Positions 19,368-28,892 of a DNA stretch of 64,000 bases are shown piece after piece. Made by a program: the position numbers and the translations under genes. Position 1 is the stretch's first letter. Each line of letters opens with the position of its first letter. Origin of the DNA: Crocinitomicaceae bacterium (GTDB taxonomy: Bacteria > Bacteroidota > Bacteroidia > Flavobacteriales_D > Crocinitomicaceae). Under the pieces are notes generated by a model. It was not told the DNA's origin. It saw nothing but the letters and a program-made list of their open reading frames with translations, and did no database searches. The stretch spans positions 1 to 64,000 of the forward strand of contig JAKVAQ010000029.1 in NCBI GenBank assembly GCA_022447665.1, in the 5' to 3' direction.

Positions 19368-20896
19368 GCCGCCCAACCTTCTTTATCCAAACTCCTGTAT
19401 TGAATTGCTTCAGCCAGATGCTGTGGAAGGATCTTTTCAGAATTCTCCATATCAGCGATAGTTCGTGAGACTTTTAAAATTCTTGCATAAGAACGGGCGC
19501 TAAGACCCAAGCGATCCATAGCGTTTTTTAATATTGCTTTCCCTGTCTCACAAATTTCACAATGTTCTTCAATGAGCTTAGCTGTTAGTTGTGCGTTATA
19601 ATGTACTCCATTCACATTCTTGAAACGCTCTTCCTGAACCGACCTCGTCTTCACCACACGAAGTCTGATTTCCTTACTTGCCTCGCCTTTCGTTTTATTC
19701 GTCAACTCGTCAAACTCCACAACTGGAACTTCGATGTGAAGATCTATTCTATCCATTAAGGGACCAGATATCTTGTTCAAATAGCGTTTAACCATGTATT
19801 CCGGGTCTGCATTTGGATCATTCGGGTCGTAAAAATTACCTGAAGGCGAAGGGTTCATGGAAGCCACTAACATAAAACCTGCAGGATATTGAACAGACAT
19901 TTTTGCCCTTGAAATAGACACGACTCTATCTTCTAAGGGTTGACGCATTACCTCGAGTACTTGTCTTTTATATTCAGGCAATTCATCTAAAAAGAGAATT
20001 CCATTATGCGCCAATGAAATTTCACCAGGTTTAGGGTTAGAGCCCCCGCCAACTAATGCAACATCAGAGACAGTATGGTGCGGAGATCTAAAAGGTCGAT
20101 TCATAACTAATCCAGAATTTGCACCAACCAATCCAGCAACAGAATGAATTTTAGTTGTTTCTAGAGCTTCATCAACTGTTAATGAAGGTAGAATCGAAGG
20201 CAATCGCTTCGCCAGCATGGTTTTACCGGAACCTGGAGGTCCTACAAGTAAAATATTGTGTCCGCCTGCAGCTGCAATTTCCAACGCCCGCTTTACATTC
20301 TCCTGTCCTTTAACATCAGAAAAGTCAATAGCATAACTCTCTGCATTCTCACAGTCAACATTGACATCATAAGAAGTAGGTGAAATTTCCTTTTCACCAT
20401 TAAGTAAATCAACGACCTCTGTGATATCTTCTACTCCGTATATAGATAAACCTTCTACAATACTAACTTCATTTGCATTTTGCTTTGGAAGAATAAAGCC
20501 TTTATAACCCATTTCTTTTGCTTTAATCGCAATAGGCAGCGCTCCCTTAATTGGTCTCAATCCTCCATCTAAGGACAATTCGCCCATGATTAAATAATCA
20601 CTAACATCTGTTTGAATTTGATTACTTGCCGCCAGGATCCCCACGGCTATAGTTAGATCATAAGCAGAACCTTCTTTTCGAATATCCGCTGGTGCCATAT
20701 TCACAGTAACTTCTTTCCTAGGAAACTTAAATCCCGAATTCGCAAAGGCGGCTTTAATTCTTTGATGACTTTCTTTTACCGCACTATCGGGCAATCCGAC
20801 CAAAAAAAAGTTTATTCCTTTTCCAATATTTATTTCAACAGTAATTGGAATTGCCTCAATTCCATACACCGCACAACCATAGGTTTTCACTAACAT
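19364..20896 (-). CDS. comM: ComM/YifB family Mg-chelatase-like ATPase
   Basis: 510 residues, full length. Residues 1-165 are the Lon-like (ChlI) domain, followed by the Mg-chelatase AAA+ domain with Walker A GPPGSGKT at 219-226 and Walker B ILFLDELPEY. A C-terminal helical domain (ARSYARILKVSRTIADM) completes the family layout. In transformable bacteria ComM is a hexameric helicase that promotes branch migration during integration of incoming DNA; in others its role is less clear. It stands alone and converges on the repeat pseudogene, sharing the four bases TTAG at both stops. Confidence 0.95.
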   Translation of the reverse strand: MLVKTYGCAVYGIEAIPITVEINIGKGINFFLVGLPDSAVKESHQRIKAAFANSGFKFPRKEVTVNMAPADIRKEGSAYDLTIAVGILAASNQIQTDVSDYLIMGELSLDGGLRPIKGALPIAIKAKEMGYKGFILPKQNANEVSIVEGLSIYGVEDITEVVDLLNGEKEISPTSYDVNVDCENAESYAIDFSDVKGQENVKRALEIAAAGGHNILLVGPPGSGKTMLAKRLPSILPSLTVDEALETTKIHSVAGLVGANSGLVMNRPFRSPHHTVSDVALVGGGSNPKPGEISLAHNGILFLDELPEYKRQVLEVMRQPLEDRVVSISRAKMSVQYPAGFMLVASMNPSPSGNFYDPNDPNADPEYMVKRYLNKISGPLMDRIDLHIEVPVVEFDELTNKTKGEASKEIRLRVVKTRSVQEERFKNVNGVHYNAQLTAKLIEEHCEICETGKAILKNAMDRLGLSARSYARILKVSRTIADMENSEKILPQHLAEAIQYRSLDKEGWAA

Positions 20897-21000
20897 ATTA
20901 CACTAAGTTTACTTAATCTACCGGGACGAATATAAGAAATTGATTATTTTTTCGTCTTTATTTTGATTACTTTTTAATCTATTTATTTCCTAGATACCTT

Positions 21001-21008
21001 TATATTTG
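21001..21008 (+). promoter_or_regulatory. Probable -7 promoter box of the LapA-domain gene
   Basis: TATATTTG matches TAnnTTTG and ends 13 bases before the ATG at 21022. No TTG is at the ideal -33 distance. Confidence 0.4.
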
Positions 21009-21021
21009 CGAAAAGACCATT

Positions 21022-21306
21022 ATGGAAACCCCAGAAAATCAAGACAATCAACCAAACGTTGTAAACCAGCAAGAGGTAAAGAAAATGTCCAATAAACAAA
21101 TGATCGGAATAGCACTTGGTGTGCTGGCCTTAGTTTGTTTAGTCGCCTTTATAGCACAAAACTGGAGAAGAGTTGGTGTTGAATTTCTTTTTTGGCGATT
21201 TCAAATTCGTTTGATTTTCTTGATCATTATTTCTGCCTTTTTAGGGGGAGCAATGACGCTTTCGTTTATGATTTATCGTAAGCGTAAGAAAAAGAAAAAG
21301 AAGTAG
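21022..21306 (+). CDS. LapA-domain (DUF1049) inner-membrane protein
   Basis: 94 residues. After a polar N-terminus (about 1-25) come two transmembrane helices (about 27-46 and 60-82). Between them is the loop QNWRRVGVEFLFWRFQIRLIF, whose NxxxVxxxFLFW pattern is typical of the LapA/DUF1049 domain. The tail is almost entirely Lys and Arg. In Proteobacteria LapA takes part in controlling LPS synthesis; in Bacteroidota the role is not established. Monocistronic. Confidence 0.8.
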   Translation: METPENQDNQPNVVNQQEVKKMSNKQMIGIALGVLALVCLVAFIAQNWRRVGVEFLFWRFQIRLIFLIIISAFLGGAMTLSFMIYRKRKKKKKK

Positions 21307-21487
21307 TTAAGTGCTAAAAGACACCTAGTTTTATGCATTAACAAATTCTTAACATCTTTTGGTATACCATTTGTTTCTTACCTGTTGGAAGAATGGAGAG
21401 CAATGAAAATACTACCCTTGTTTTCTAAGCACTTTATTAAACTTCCATTATATTTACGAATTGTTGAACAGTACAAAATTGTTGATT

Positions 21488-21904
21488 ATGAAAATCAAAC
21501 TACTACTCTTGTTTTTACTTACTGCCGGTGCATTGAATGCTCAAAACTGTTTGGAAGAATGGAGAAAAGCATTTGAAAAACAAGGTGCGTATTCAGTTTC
21601 TGATGACATGCACAGAAAAGTATATATTGCTTTTGAGGACGAAGGTGAAGTCTACTGCGTTGAAGGAAAAGTAAGAGTTGAAAACGGAAAAATTGTTTCT
21701 GTATTCTTAATGTTCGAAGATGGAACTTACGAATTAATGGACATGAAAATTACTAACCCTGCTGGTTCAGCTCCTGGAATTACAAATGGTATTTCAGAAG
21801 AGTGCATCAACGAAGAAGGGGAACATTTCCACGTAATCTTTGTAGAGAAACTTAAGCCGCCTAAAAAGAAGTACAAGACTGTAGGTGGTCCTGGAGGAGG
21901 TTAA
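21488..21904 (+). CDS. Small exported protein of unknown function
   Basis: 138 residues. I use the ATG at 21488 rather than the TTG at 21461 because it gives a standard signal peptide (MKIKLLLLFLLTAGALNAQ). The mature protein has a compact mixed domain with two cysteines near YCVEGK and EECINEE, ending in a basic PPKKKYKTVGG and Gly tail. It does not match a family I recognise. A TATATTTA box (21448-21455) may be its -7 element, and a strong terminator follows. Confidence 0.7.
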   Translation: MKIKLLLLFLLTAGALNAQNCLEEWRKAFEKQGAYSVSDDMHRKVYIAFEDEGEVYCVEGKVRVENGKIVSVFLMFEDGTYELMDMKITNPAGSAPGITNGISEECINEEGEHFHVIFVEKLKPPKKKYKTVGGPGGG

Positions 21905-21922
21905 TCCTCAACTATAAAATTA

Positions 21923-21955
21923 AAAAGCCCGCTTATCAGCGGGCTTTTTTTTATT
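21923..21955. terminator. Bidirectional terminator
   Basis: AAAAGCCCGC (21923-21932) pairs with GCGGGCTTTT (21939-21948) around a 6-base loop and is flanked by A and T runs, so it can stop transcription from both the exported-protein gene and the convergent response regulator. Confidence 0.92.
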
Positions 21956-21972
21956 TCGTGAAACTAAATCAA

Positions 21973-22659
21973 TTAGGGAGTGATGAGCTTAAAACCAATT
22001 CCATGAATATTCTCAATACTCACATTCTCATCTGCCTTTAAGTATTTTCTAAGCTTAGTAATAAAAACGTCTAGCGACCGGCCTACAAAATAGTCATCTT
22101 GACCCCAAACAGCATTTAGAACAATATCTCGAGGAAGCACTTTATTTGCATTTTGAACCAGTAGAAGTAAAATTTTAGATTCTTTTTTTGTCAATTTCTT
22201 AGTCTCGCCATCTCCATACAACAGGGTGAAGTTTTCACTATCATATGATATACTACCAATATTAAAGGTGGTCACTTCCTCCTCTTGAGCAAGATTCACT
22301 CGTTTCAATAATGCTTTTACGCGAAGTAAAAACTCTTCCGTGCTAAATGGCTTCGTGAGGTAGTCATCTCCTCCAGCTTTAAGTCCAGCAATTTTATCTT
22401 CAGTTTGATTTTTTGCGGTAAGAAAAAGAATTGGAATTTCCGTATTTACCTTTCGAATATCTTCAGCCAACGTTAAGCCATCCTTCTTTGGCATCATTAC
22501 ATCGAAAATACACATGTGAAATTTGTCCTCGTTAAATCTCTTTAATGCATCTACACCATTGGTGGCCAAGGTAACTTTATAACCTTGGTCAGTCAATTGG
22601 TCCTGTACTACAAAACCTAAGTTAAAGTCATCTTCTACCAATAATATCTTAATATCCAT
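21973..22659 (-). CDS. OmpR-family response regulator, RprY-like
   Basis: 228 residues: receiver domain (1-120) with acidic pocket VEDD, phosphoacceptor Asp53 in IFDVMMPKKDG and Lys in YLTKPF, then an OmpR-type winged-helix domain (about 130-228). It should be phosphorylated by the histidine kinase encoded 9 bases upstream on the same strand. The pair resembles RprX/RprY, a system widespread in Bacteroidota and linked to envelope and stress responses. No local target site is evident. Confidence 0.92.
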   Translation of the reverse strand: MDIKILLVEDDFNLGFVVQDQLTDQGYKVTLATNGVDALKRFNEDKFHMCIFDVMMPKKDGLTLAEDIRKVNTEIPILFLTAKNQTEDKIAGLKAGGDDYLTKPFSTEEFLLRVKALLKRVNLAQEEEVTTFNIGSISYDSENFTLLYGDGETKKLTKKESKILLLLVQNANKVLPRDIVLNAVWGQDDYFVGRSLDVFITKLRKYLKADENVSIENIHGIGFKLITP

Positions 22660-22668
22660 AGTGCTAAT

Positions 22669-24042
22669 TTATTCGTTATTCTCAGCTTTAGGGAGCGCAA
22701 TTGTAAAAACACTTCCCTTTCCTGTGCTACTTTTAACAGTGATTCCCCCACCAAGCTCCTCCAGGATTGTTTTCACGTAATAAAGTCCTAATCCAAAACC
22801 TTTAACATCGTGCAAATTCCCCGTTGGAACTCTGTAAAACTTATCAAATATGTGTCGCTGATTTTCTTTTGAAATGCCCTTACCATTATCCTTAAAGGCA
22901 ATCTGTATTTTGTTCTTGGTTTTATTCTCAAATATTCTGAGCTGGATTGAAGGTGCCTTCTCACAGTACTTCACTGCATTATCCAAAAGATTATAAATTA
23001 CATTAGTTACGTGAACGACATCACCTTTAATCAAATGATCTTCCGTATCCTTAATCAGCTCAATTGTTCCTCCTCGTTCTTCTAACTGATTGAATTCTAT
23101 ATTCGCCTTTGCTTCTTCTAAAATTTCATACACATCAATCACCTCTGTTTTTAGCTTAATCTCCTTTTTGTCAAGCTTAGCAACGTTCAATACACGCTCT
23201 ACTTGTTGTTCAAGACGCTTATTTTCCTTGTAAATGATACCGGCATAACGCAGTAGTTTATCGAAATCAGCCTCTTTATCTAGGTTTAACAATGTTTCAC
23301 TAGAAATTCTAATTGTAGCAATGGGAGTTTTGAGCTCGTGCGTCATGTTATTGATAAAATCATTTTTGATCTCACTTAACTTCTTTTGCCTAACAATCAC
23401 CGAAATTGAATATCCAAAGAAGAACAGCACAAGGAGTATAATCGTAAATAGATAATACCAAGGCGTTACTTCTCCAGGTTGTTGTTCTATAGTAACACTC
23501 TCCATTTCCGGAAAAACAACCGAAAAATAATGAACATCAGAACCCAATTTAAGTTGTAATTCTTCATTTGCGATTTCTGCATCTTCCGCGTCAGATCGAC
23601 TTATAAAAGAGGAGTCCTCTGTATAATCGATAAGGTTTCCGTAGACAATGCTGTCGGACCAGCAATCATAAATACCGTATTGAAAATCTTGCTTAATATC
23701 AAAGTTGTAAAACTCCCTTTTTAGCATCGACTCCAATAAATAAGGGTGCAGGGTATCTTGTAGTTCTACTGTAAAATAATTTGAGGAGATCTGTTTTACC
23801 GCCCCATAATTATCACCTGGCTGATTATTAATACGTTGAATTTCATCCCCAACATTTTTCAGTGCCAAGGTCACTTTGTCCGTAAATTGTCGAGAATTAA
23901 GACTGTCTTGCCTGTTCTGAATGGCAATATTCGTCTCTTGATAATCAATATTCTTTTTGATCCAATAAAGCTGAATGGCAAGAATTCCAATGATGGAAAA
24001 AATTCCAAGTATAACAACTGTGTTAATTCTTCTCTTGCTCAT
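22669..24042 (-). CDS. Membrane sensor histidine kinase, RprX-like
   Basis: 457 residues. Transmembrane helices at about 9-27 and 196-216 flank a periplasmic sensor region of about 165 residues. The cytoplasmic part carries the H-box with His235 (NNMTHELKTP), N-box NVIYNLLDNAVKYC, G1 DNGKGI and G2 GFGLGLYYVK. No HAMP domain is evident between the second helix and the H-box. It is first in a two-gene operon with the response regulator. The signal it senses is unknown. Confidence 0.93.
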   Translation of the reverse strand: MSKRRINTVVILGIFSIIGILAIQLYWIKKNIDYQETNIAIQNRQDSLNSRQFTDKVTLALKNVGDEIQRINNQPGDNYGAVKQISSNYFTVELQDTLHPYLLESMLKREFYNFDIKQDFQYGIYDCWSDSIVYGNLIDYTEDSSFISRSDAEDAEIANEELQLKLGSDVHYFSVVFPEMESVTIEQQPGEVTPWYYLFTIILLVLFFFGYSISVIVRQKKLSEIKNDFINNMTHELKTPIATIRISSETLLNLDKEADFDKLLRYAGIIYKENKRLEQQVERVLNVAKLDKKEIKLKTEVIDVYEILEEAKANIEFNQLEERGGTIELIKDTEDHLIKGDVVHVTNVIYNLLDNAVKYCEKAPSIQLRIFENKTKNKIQIAFKDNGKGISKENQRHIFDKFYRVPTGNLHDVKGFGLGLYYVKTILEELGGGITVKSSTGKGSVFTIALPKAENNE

Positions 24043-24104
24043 TCAGACTTAAATTTAGTGGATTCTTTGAATGAAAATTTGAGAATAACAAATAATTAAG
24101 AATT

Positions 24105-25859
24105 CTAATAGACGACCGTTGTGATATCTTCTGACTCATTACCGGTTCTATCTCTGGCCCAAACACGAATTTTATTTTTACCTTTTTTCAAGTGTATTTT
24201 GCTGCGTTCATCTAAAGGAATAACATACTTACGCTTCTTCTTCATGTACTTCATTAGCACCCAATTACCGTTAATATAGGCCTTATATCGGGTAACACCA
24301 GATAGGTTATCATTGATGTTTAGTTCAAGTGTACGGTATTTCGTGATTGTCTTGTTTTCTGCATAATCCAATTTCTTAATTAAAGGCGATACCGTATCCA
24401 TAACCATTACGAATTCACCGAAATTTCTAGACTTGGCTTCAACCCAACCATCAATATAATCTCCTCCCAAAAATGATAAATATCCCTTGTTCGTATATAA
24501 ACCGATACCTAGTTTATAATCGGCAATACCTTGAATTGAATCAGGCACTTTCATACGAACATCAAAATACTTCTGCACTGGAATTGAATATTCACTAAAA
24601 ACGTGCTTAGGGGTTAAATATCTTGAATTTGAATCTACTCGATATCTTTTCTGTAAAGGCTCATAAAAACTACCTTTCTCCATTAAGAGCTGAAAATTTG
24701 GATAAAGTACCACATTCACTGAATCCGGGAAATAATAATCATCCCCATTATCAAACGGATTTGGTTTTAACTCTCCTCTGGCATCGCCAATTTTAAACGT
24801 AATGGTGTTTTTATTCCCATGAACATCAACAGCAGTAAAACGATAATTACCCTTTACTCTATCCCAGGGCACCAGACCATTATGCACAGGGTACATTGGC
24901 ATTTCATTTACCGGAGTGATGTAGTTCTTGTGAATGTTGCGTCTGTTCTGCTTGAACTCAAAATAATCTTTATGCGAATTAATAAATCGATTAACACTAA
25001 AGATCATATACTCGGATATTTGCTCGTGAATTAGATTGTCTTCTTGATATAAATACGTGTGATGAACTCCGCAAACGTTCCTAGCACCATCTAATTTATC
25101 AGTGGTATGAAAACCAAATGCTAAGAAACCATTCTCGGTCATTAAATCACTTACATCAATTGGATTATTCTCATTTATAATCCAATTTCCATTGAGCAAT
25201 GCGCATTTATAATATTTACTTCTTCCCGGAATCATGTATCCATTCCTATCTACTGCATAAACTTTTACACCAGATAAAGTAGGCTTTGTTTTGTCTTGAA
25301 TCATGTCGCGGTAACACTTGAACTTAAGAGGATTTAGAACATGCTCCGTCTCTGTTTCTCTAATCTCAAAATGTAAATGAGGCGCTAAAGACCCACCAGT
25401 ATTTCCAGAATAGGCAATAAGCTCACCCCTTTTCACATAAACTGAGTCTGCAAGTACATTCTCGTCCAACACCCAAGACTCATTTTTCAATTGCTTGGCG
25501 TAAACCAAAGAATCAACCTTTTTAGGCCATTTAGAAATGTGTGCATACACGCTCGTTAATCCATTGGGGTGATCTACATAAATGGCCAAACCATAGCCCC
25601 AAGGCGACACCTTAATTCGAGAAATATAGCCTTCTTCTACGGATCTTAATTTATACCCTTCTCCCCCATTTGTTTTAATGTCCAGACCGGTGTGCCAATG
25701 ATTAGACCTCATTTCACAAAAATTTCCAGAAAGAATTAAAGGAATATCCATCGGACTTCCCAAATCTATCCCCTCGTAATCTATTTCCTTGGGAACATAA
25801 TCATGGGCCAAAGAAGAATTGGCGATAAGTAGAATAAAAAAAACGAACAAAATTCGCAT
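24105..25859 (-). CDS. M23-family metallopeptidase with long C-terminal region
   Basis: 584 residues with signal peptide ending SLAH. The LytM/M23 domain lies at about 45-180 with zinc ligands in HTGLDI and the HLHFE motif, so it may cleave peptidoglycan cross-links in the periplasm. The remaining 400 residues form beta-rich domains with an Ig-like end (KTITKYRTLELNINDNLSGVTRYKAYING, in two halves around residue 520). This long form is common in Bacteroidota. A TATTTTTG box lies just upstream (25885-25892, minus), without a clear -33 element. Confidence 0.88.
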   Translation of the reverse strand: MRILFVFFILLIANSSLAHDYVPKEIDYEGIDLGSPMDIPLILSGNFCEMRSNHWHTGLDIKTNGGEGYKLRSVEEGYISRIKVSPWGYGLAIYVDHPNGLTSVYAHISKWPKKVDSLVYAKQLKNESWVLDENVLADSVYVKRGELIAYSGNTGGSLAPHLHFEIRETETEHVLNPLKFKCYRDMIQDKTKPTLSGVKVYAVDRNGYMIPGRSKYYKCALLNGNWIINENNPIDVSDLMTENGFLAFGFHTTDKLDGARNVCGVHHTYLYQEDNLIHEQISEYMIFSVNRFINSHKDYFEFKQNRRNIHKNYITPVNEMPMYPVHNGLVPWDRVKGNYRFTAVDVHGNKNTITFKIGDARGELKPNPFDNGDDYYFPDSVNVVLYPNFQLLMEKGSFYEPLQKRYRVDSNSRYLTPKHVFSEYSIPVQKYFDVRMKVPDSIQGIADYKLGIGLYTNKGYLSFLGGDYIDGWVEAKSRNFGEFVMVMDTVSPLIKKLDYAENKTITKYRTLELNINDNLSGVTRYKAYINGNWVLMKYMKKKRKYVIPLDERSKIHLKKGKNKIRVWARDRTGNESEDITTVVY

Positions 25860-25969
25860 AAATAGGTCTTTAGGTTCAATAGTCCAAAAATAATGCCCTC
25901 TCCCCTCAGGTTAACAGCTAGTTTAGCATCTTATCCATGTTTGTCTTTTAATAATTCAAGATCAATTTC

Positions 25970-26000
25970 TTTGAATATATAACCATCCTTCTTACTTTTG
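25970..26000 (+). promoter_or_regulatory. Promoter of the zapB-like/zapA/rny operon
   Basis: TTTG (25970-25973), 19-base spacer, TACTTTTG (25993-26000): an exact match to the Bacteroidota promoter consensus, ending 25 bases before the ATG at 26026. Confidence 0.75.
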
Positions 26001-26025
26001 TTTTGGTTCTGAAACCGCTTACACT

Positions 26026-26331
26026 ATGTCTAATTCAGAGGAGTTGTTAGAAAAATTAGCAGGTAAAATTACCTCATTAACGGAGCGTTATAAATCGTTG
26101 AATGCTTCATTAAACTCATCGCAAGAAGAATTAGCTCAGGTAAAAGAGGAAAACTCTCGTTTACAGTCTAAAATTGAAGAACAATCTAATTCAATTAAAA
26201 ATTTGAATTCTGAACTGGAAGAAGCTAAAAACAATGTTGCTTCAAATTCAGACAATGAAAGACTTGAAGAAAGAGTGAACCAGCTGGTAAACGAAATTGA
26301 TGAATGTATTTCGTTATTGAAAGAAGGATAA
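26026..26331 (+). CDS. Short coiled-coil protein, possibly ZapB-like
   Basis: 101 residues, almost wholly helical with heptad spacing (about 20-95: LNSSQEELAQVKEEN, IKNLNSELEEAKNN). It has no signal peptide or membrane segment. It sits 1 base upstream of zapA in the same operon. In Gammaproteobacteria ZapB is a coiled coil that works with ZapA at the division ring, so a similar partner role is plausible, but coiled coils cannot be assigned by sequence alone. Confidence 0.72.
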   Translation: MSNSEELLEKLAGKITSLTERYKSLNASLNSSQEELAQVKEENSRLQSKIEEQSNSIKNLNSELEEAKNNVASNSDNERLEERVNQLVNEIDECISLLKEG

Positions 26332-26332
26332 G

Positions 26333-26620
26333 ATGGATAAGTTAGCACTGAAAATAATTATTGCAGGTAGAACTTACCCTCTCACGATAAAGAAGGAAGA
26401 GGAAAACGCTATTAAGGCTGCTGCTGATAAAATCAATAGCAACATTAAGAAATTACAAGGTAGTTATGCCGTTAAGGATATGCAAGATTTGCTGGCCATG
26501 ACGGCTTTACAGCTTGCTATTCAAAAAAATAGCAATAGCGATTCTCCTTCTGTTCCATCCAACGATTCGATCAACGAAACGATTCAACAACTTATCAGCG
26601 AAATTGACAAGACACTTTAA
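26333..26620 (+). CDS. zapA: Cell division protein ZapA
   Basis: 95 residues. The N-terminal globular part has the ZapA pattern KIIIAGRTYPLTI and EENAIKAAADKINSNI, followed by a helix with DMQDLLAMTALQLA. ZapA binds and bundles FtsZ filaments at midcell. The gene order ZapB-like, ZapA, RNase Y is typical for the phylum. Confidence 0.9.
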   Translation: MDKLALKIIIAGRTYPLTIKKEEENAIKAAADKINSNIKKLQGSYAVKDMQDLLAMTALQLAIQKNSNSDSPSVPSNDSINETIQQLISEIDKTL

Positions 26621-26674
26621 GTCTTGACACGTATGTTGAATTTATGCCCTCAAGAGGGTAAGAACTAAAAATTT

Positions 26675-28216
26675 ATGGATATTGTAAGTATAGTTATTGG
26701 TGCCGTAATAGGACTAGTAGTTGGCGCGATAATAATTTTCCTACTTCAAAAAACAGCCTTAAAATCAAAAGCAGATGCTATTCTAAAAGAAGCTGAAGTT
26801 GAGGGAGAGGCGATGAAGAAAGAGAAAATTATTCAAGCAAAAGAGAAGTTTCTCCAATTAAAAGAAGACCACGAAAAGGCAGTAAGAAGCCGTGAAAGAA
26901 GTTTGCAGAGTCAAGAGGACAAAGCAAAGAGTAAAGAGAAAAACCTAAATCAAAAAATTGAGCAAACGAACCGTAAGCAAAAAGACATTGATCGATTAAA
27001 GCAAAACGTTTCGGAACAATTGGATTTGGTTGAGGCGAAAAAGGCTGAATTAGATAAACACCACCAAAAGGCGGTAAATGAACTTTCAAAAATCTCTGGA
27101 CTTTCAGTTGACGAAGCAAAACAAAGTCTAATGAAGACTCTTGTTGATGAGGCCAGAACTGATGCCATGGCTCATATTAAGGAGGTTGTTGATGAAGCTA
27201 AGGTTAACGCTTCTAAAGAGGCGAAGAAAATCGTAATCCAATCAATTCAGCGTGTTGCTACTGAGCAAGCGATTGAAAACTCTGTTTCAATTTTCAATAT
27301 TGAATCGGACGAAATGAAAGGTAGAATTATTGGTAGAGAAGGGCGTAACATCCGAGCATTAGAAGCTGCTACTGGGGTTGAAATTATTGTAGATGATACT
27401 CCCGAAGCTATTATCCTTTCTTGTTTTGATCCGATTAGAAGAGAGATTGCAAGATTATCGCTTCATCAATTGGTTTCAGACGGTAGAATTCACCCGGCGA
27501 GAATTGAGGAGGTTGTTTCCAAGACCAAGAAAAAATTAAACGAAGAAATCATTGAAACAGGAAGAAGAACCTGTATTGATTTAGGTATTCATGGTCTAAA
27601 TTCAGAGTTAATGAGAATGGTGGGTAGAATGAAATACCGTTCTTCTTACGGACAGAACTTGTTGCAGCATAGCCGCGAGGTTGCCAACCTTTGTGCTATT
27701 ATGGCATCTGAATTAGGATTGAATGTTAAGGCGGCTAAAAGAGCTGGTCTTCTACATGATATTGGAAAAGTTCCAGATGAAGAGCCAGAATTGCCTCACG
27801 CAATTTTAGGGATGAAGTTGGCGGAGAAACATGGCGAAAAAGCGCATATCTGCAACGCTATTGGTGCTCACCACGACGAAATCGAAATGACATCGTTAAT
27901 CTCTCCAATTGTTCAAGTTTGTGATGCCATTTCAGGTGCACGCCCTGGTGCTCGTAGAGAAATTGCAGAATCATACATCAAGCGTATCAAAGAACTTGAG
28001 TCAGTTGCTTTAGGATTTGACGGCGTAGTTAAATCATATGCAATTCAGGCAGGTAGAGAATTACGTGTAATGGTTGAAAGTGAAAAAGTAAATGACCAAA
28101 GAGCTGACGAGCTTTCATTTATTATTTCGCAGAAGATTCAAAATGAAATGACCTACCCTGGACAAGTTAAAGTGACGGTAATACGCGAAAGCCGGGCCGT
28201 GCATTATGCCAAGTAA
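26675..28216 (+). CDS. rny: Ribonuclease Y
   Basis: 513 residues, standard length. An N-terminal membrane helix (about 4-25) anchors this endoribonuclease that initiates mRNA decay. A long charged coiled coil (about 30-190) follows, then a KH domain with [13 protein letters not shown] and an HD domain with [10 protein letters not shown] that holds the catalytic metal. It lies 54 bases after zapA and overlaps the following methyltransferase gene by 11 bases. Confidence 0.97.
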   Translation: MDIVSIVIGAVIGLVVGAIIIFLLQKTALKSKADAILKEAEVEGEAMKKEKIIQAKEKFLQLKEDHEKAVRSRERSLQSQEDKAKSKEKNLNQKIEQTNRKQKDIDRLKQNVSEQLDLVEAKKAELDKHHQKAVNELSKISGLSVDEAKQSLMKTLVDEARTDAMAHIKEVVDEAKVNASKEAKKIVIQSIQRVATEQAIENSVSIFNIESDEMKGRIIGREGRNIRALEAATGVEIIVDDTPEAIILSCFDPIRREIARLSLHQLVSDGRIHPARIEEVVSKTKKKLNEEIIETGRRTCIDLGIHGLNSELMRMVGRMKYRSSYGQNLLQHSREVANLCAIMASELGLNVKAAKRAGLLHDIGKVPDEEPELPHAILGMKLAEKHGEKAHICNAIGAHHDEIEMTSLISPIVQVCDAISGARPGARREIAESYIKRIKELESVALGFDGVVKSYAIQAGRELRVMVESEKVNDQRADELSFIISQKIQNEMTYPGQVKVTVIRESRAVHYAK

Positions 28217-28892
28217 TCTTTCCAAAGAAGAACTAAGTACCATTATTCAATGGGACGTCAAGAATTGGAGTAAAGCACTCGATTTTTGGGAAAAGCATGC
28301 CGACATCAAACCTGACATGAAGGTTTTGGCGCTGGGAGAAAGAGAAGGAGGGCTCAGCCTTTATTTTGCTAAGAAAGGATGCGAAGTCGTTTGCTCTGAT
28401 TATAATCCAATGCCAGATTCCACCCAAAAAATGCATGAAGACAAGGGAGTATCGAATAAAATCTCTTATGCTAAGGTGGATATGAAAGCTATAGATTTCG
28501 AAGATAATTCCTTTGACTTAGTTGTATTTAAATCAGTTATTGGAGCCCTGGGCAATAAAGAAGACCAGTTAAAGGCTATCAAAGAAATTGCGCGTGTACT
28601 GAAGCCAGGTGGCAAGTTCTTGTTTGCTGAAAATGCAGAGGGCAGCAGACTTCATACATACTTGAGAAAAAGATTCATTAAGTGGGGAGAGGGCTGGCGC
28701 TATATCCCTTATAAGGAACTTGAAGAGTGGAAGAAAGAATTCTCGTCTGGCGAATACGCACATTATGGATTTCACGCTTTGTTCGGCAGATCTGAAAGAC
28801 AACGAAGAATCCTAAGTGTTTGGGATGCTACGTCAAACTGGATGACTCCAAAAAAATGGCGTTATATTCATTTTGGAGCTTTTGTGAAATAA
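28206..28892 (+). CDS. Class I SAM-dependent methyltransferase
   Basis: 228 residues, soluble. Motif I reads [16 protein letters not shown], followed by the acidic end of strand 2 (CSDYNPM), [16 protein letters not shown] and a strand with [12 protein letters not shown], which together define the Methyltransf_11 fold. The substrate is unknown; small-molecule, lipid or sugar targets are all possible given the polysaccharide genes downstream. It overlaps rny by 11 bases and its end overlaps the convergent outer-membrane gene by 25 bases. Confidence 0.85.
   Translation: MPSNLSKEELSTIIQWDVKNWSKALDFWEKHADIKPDMKVLALGEREGGLSLYFAKKGCEVVCSDYNPMPDSTQKMHEDKGVSNKISYAKVDMKAIDFEDNSFDLVVFKSVIGALGNKEDQLKAIKEIARVLKPGGKFLFAENAEGSRLHTYLRKRFIKWGEGWRYIPYKELEEWKKEFSSGEYAHYGFHALFGRSERQRRILSVWDATSNWMTPKKWRYIHFGAFVK

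Noticed and set aside
21385-21576. 63-codon open frame upstream of the small exported protein
   Set aside because: It overlaps the real gene in another frame and lacks any coding sign; the similarity to the gene start is explained by a partial duplication.
26621-26674. 6S RNA between zapA and rny
   Set aside because: The gap is only 54 bases and shows no long stem with a central bubble.
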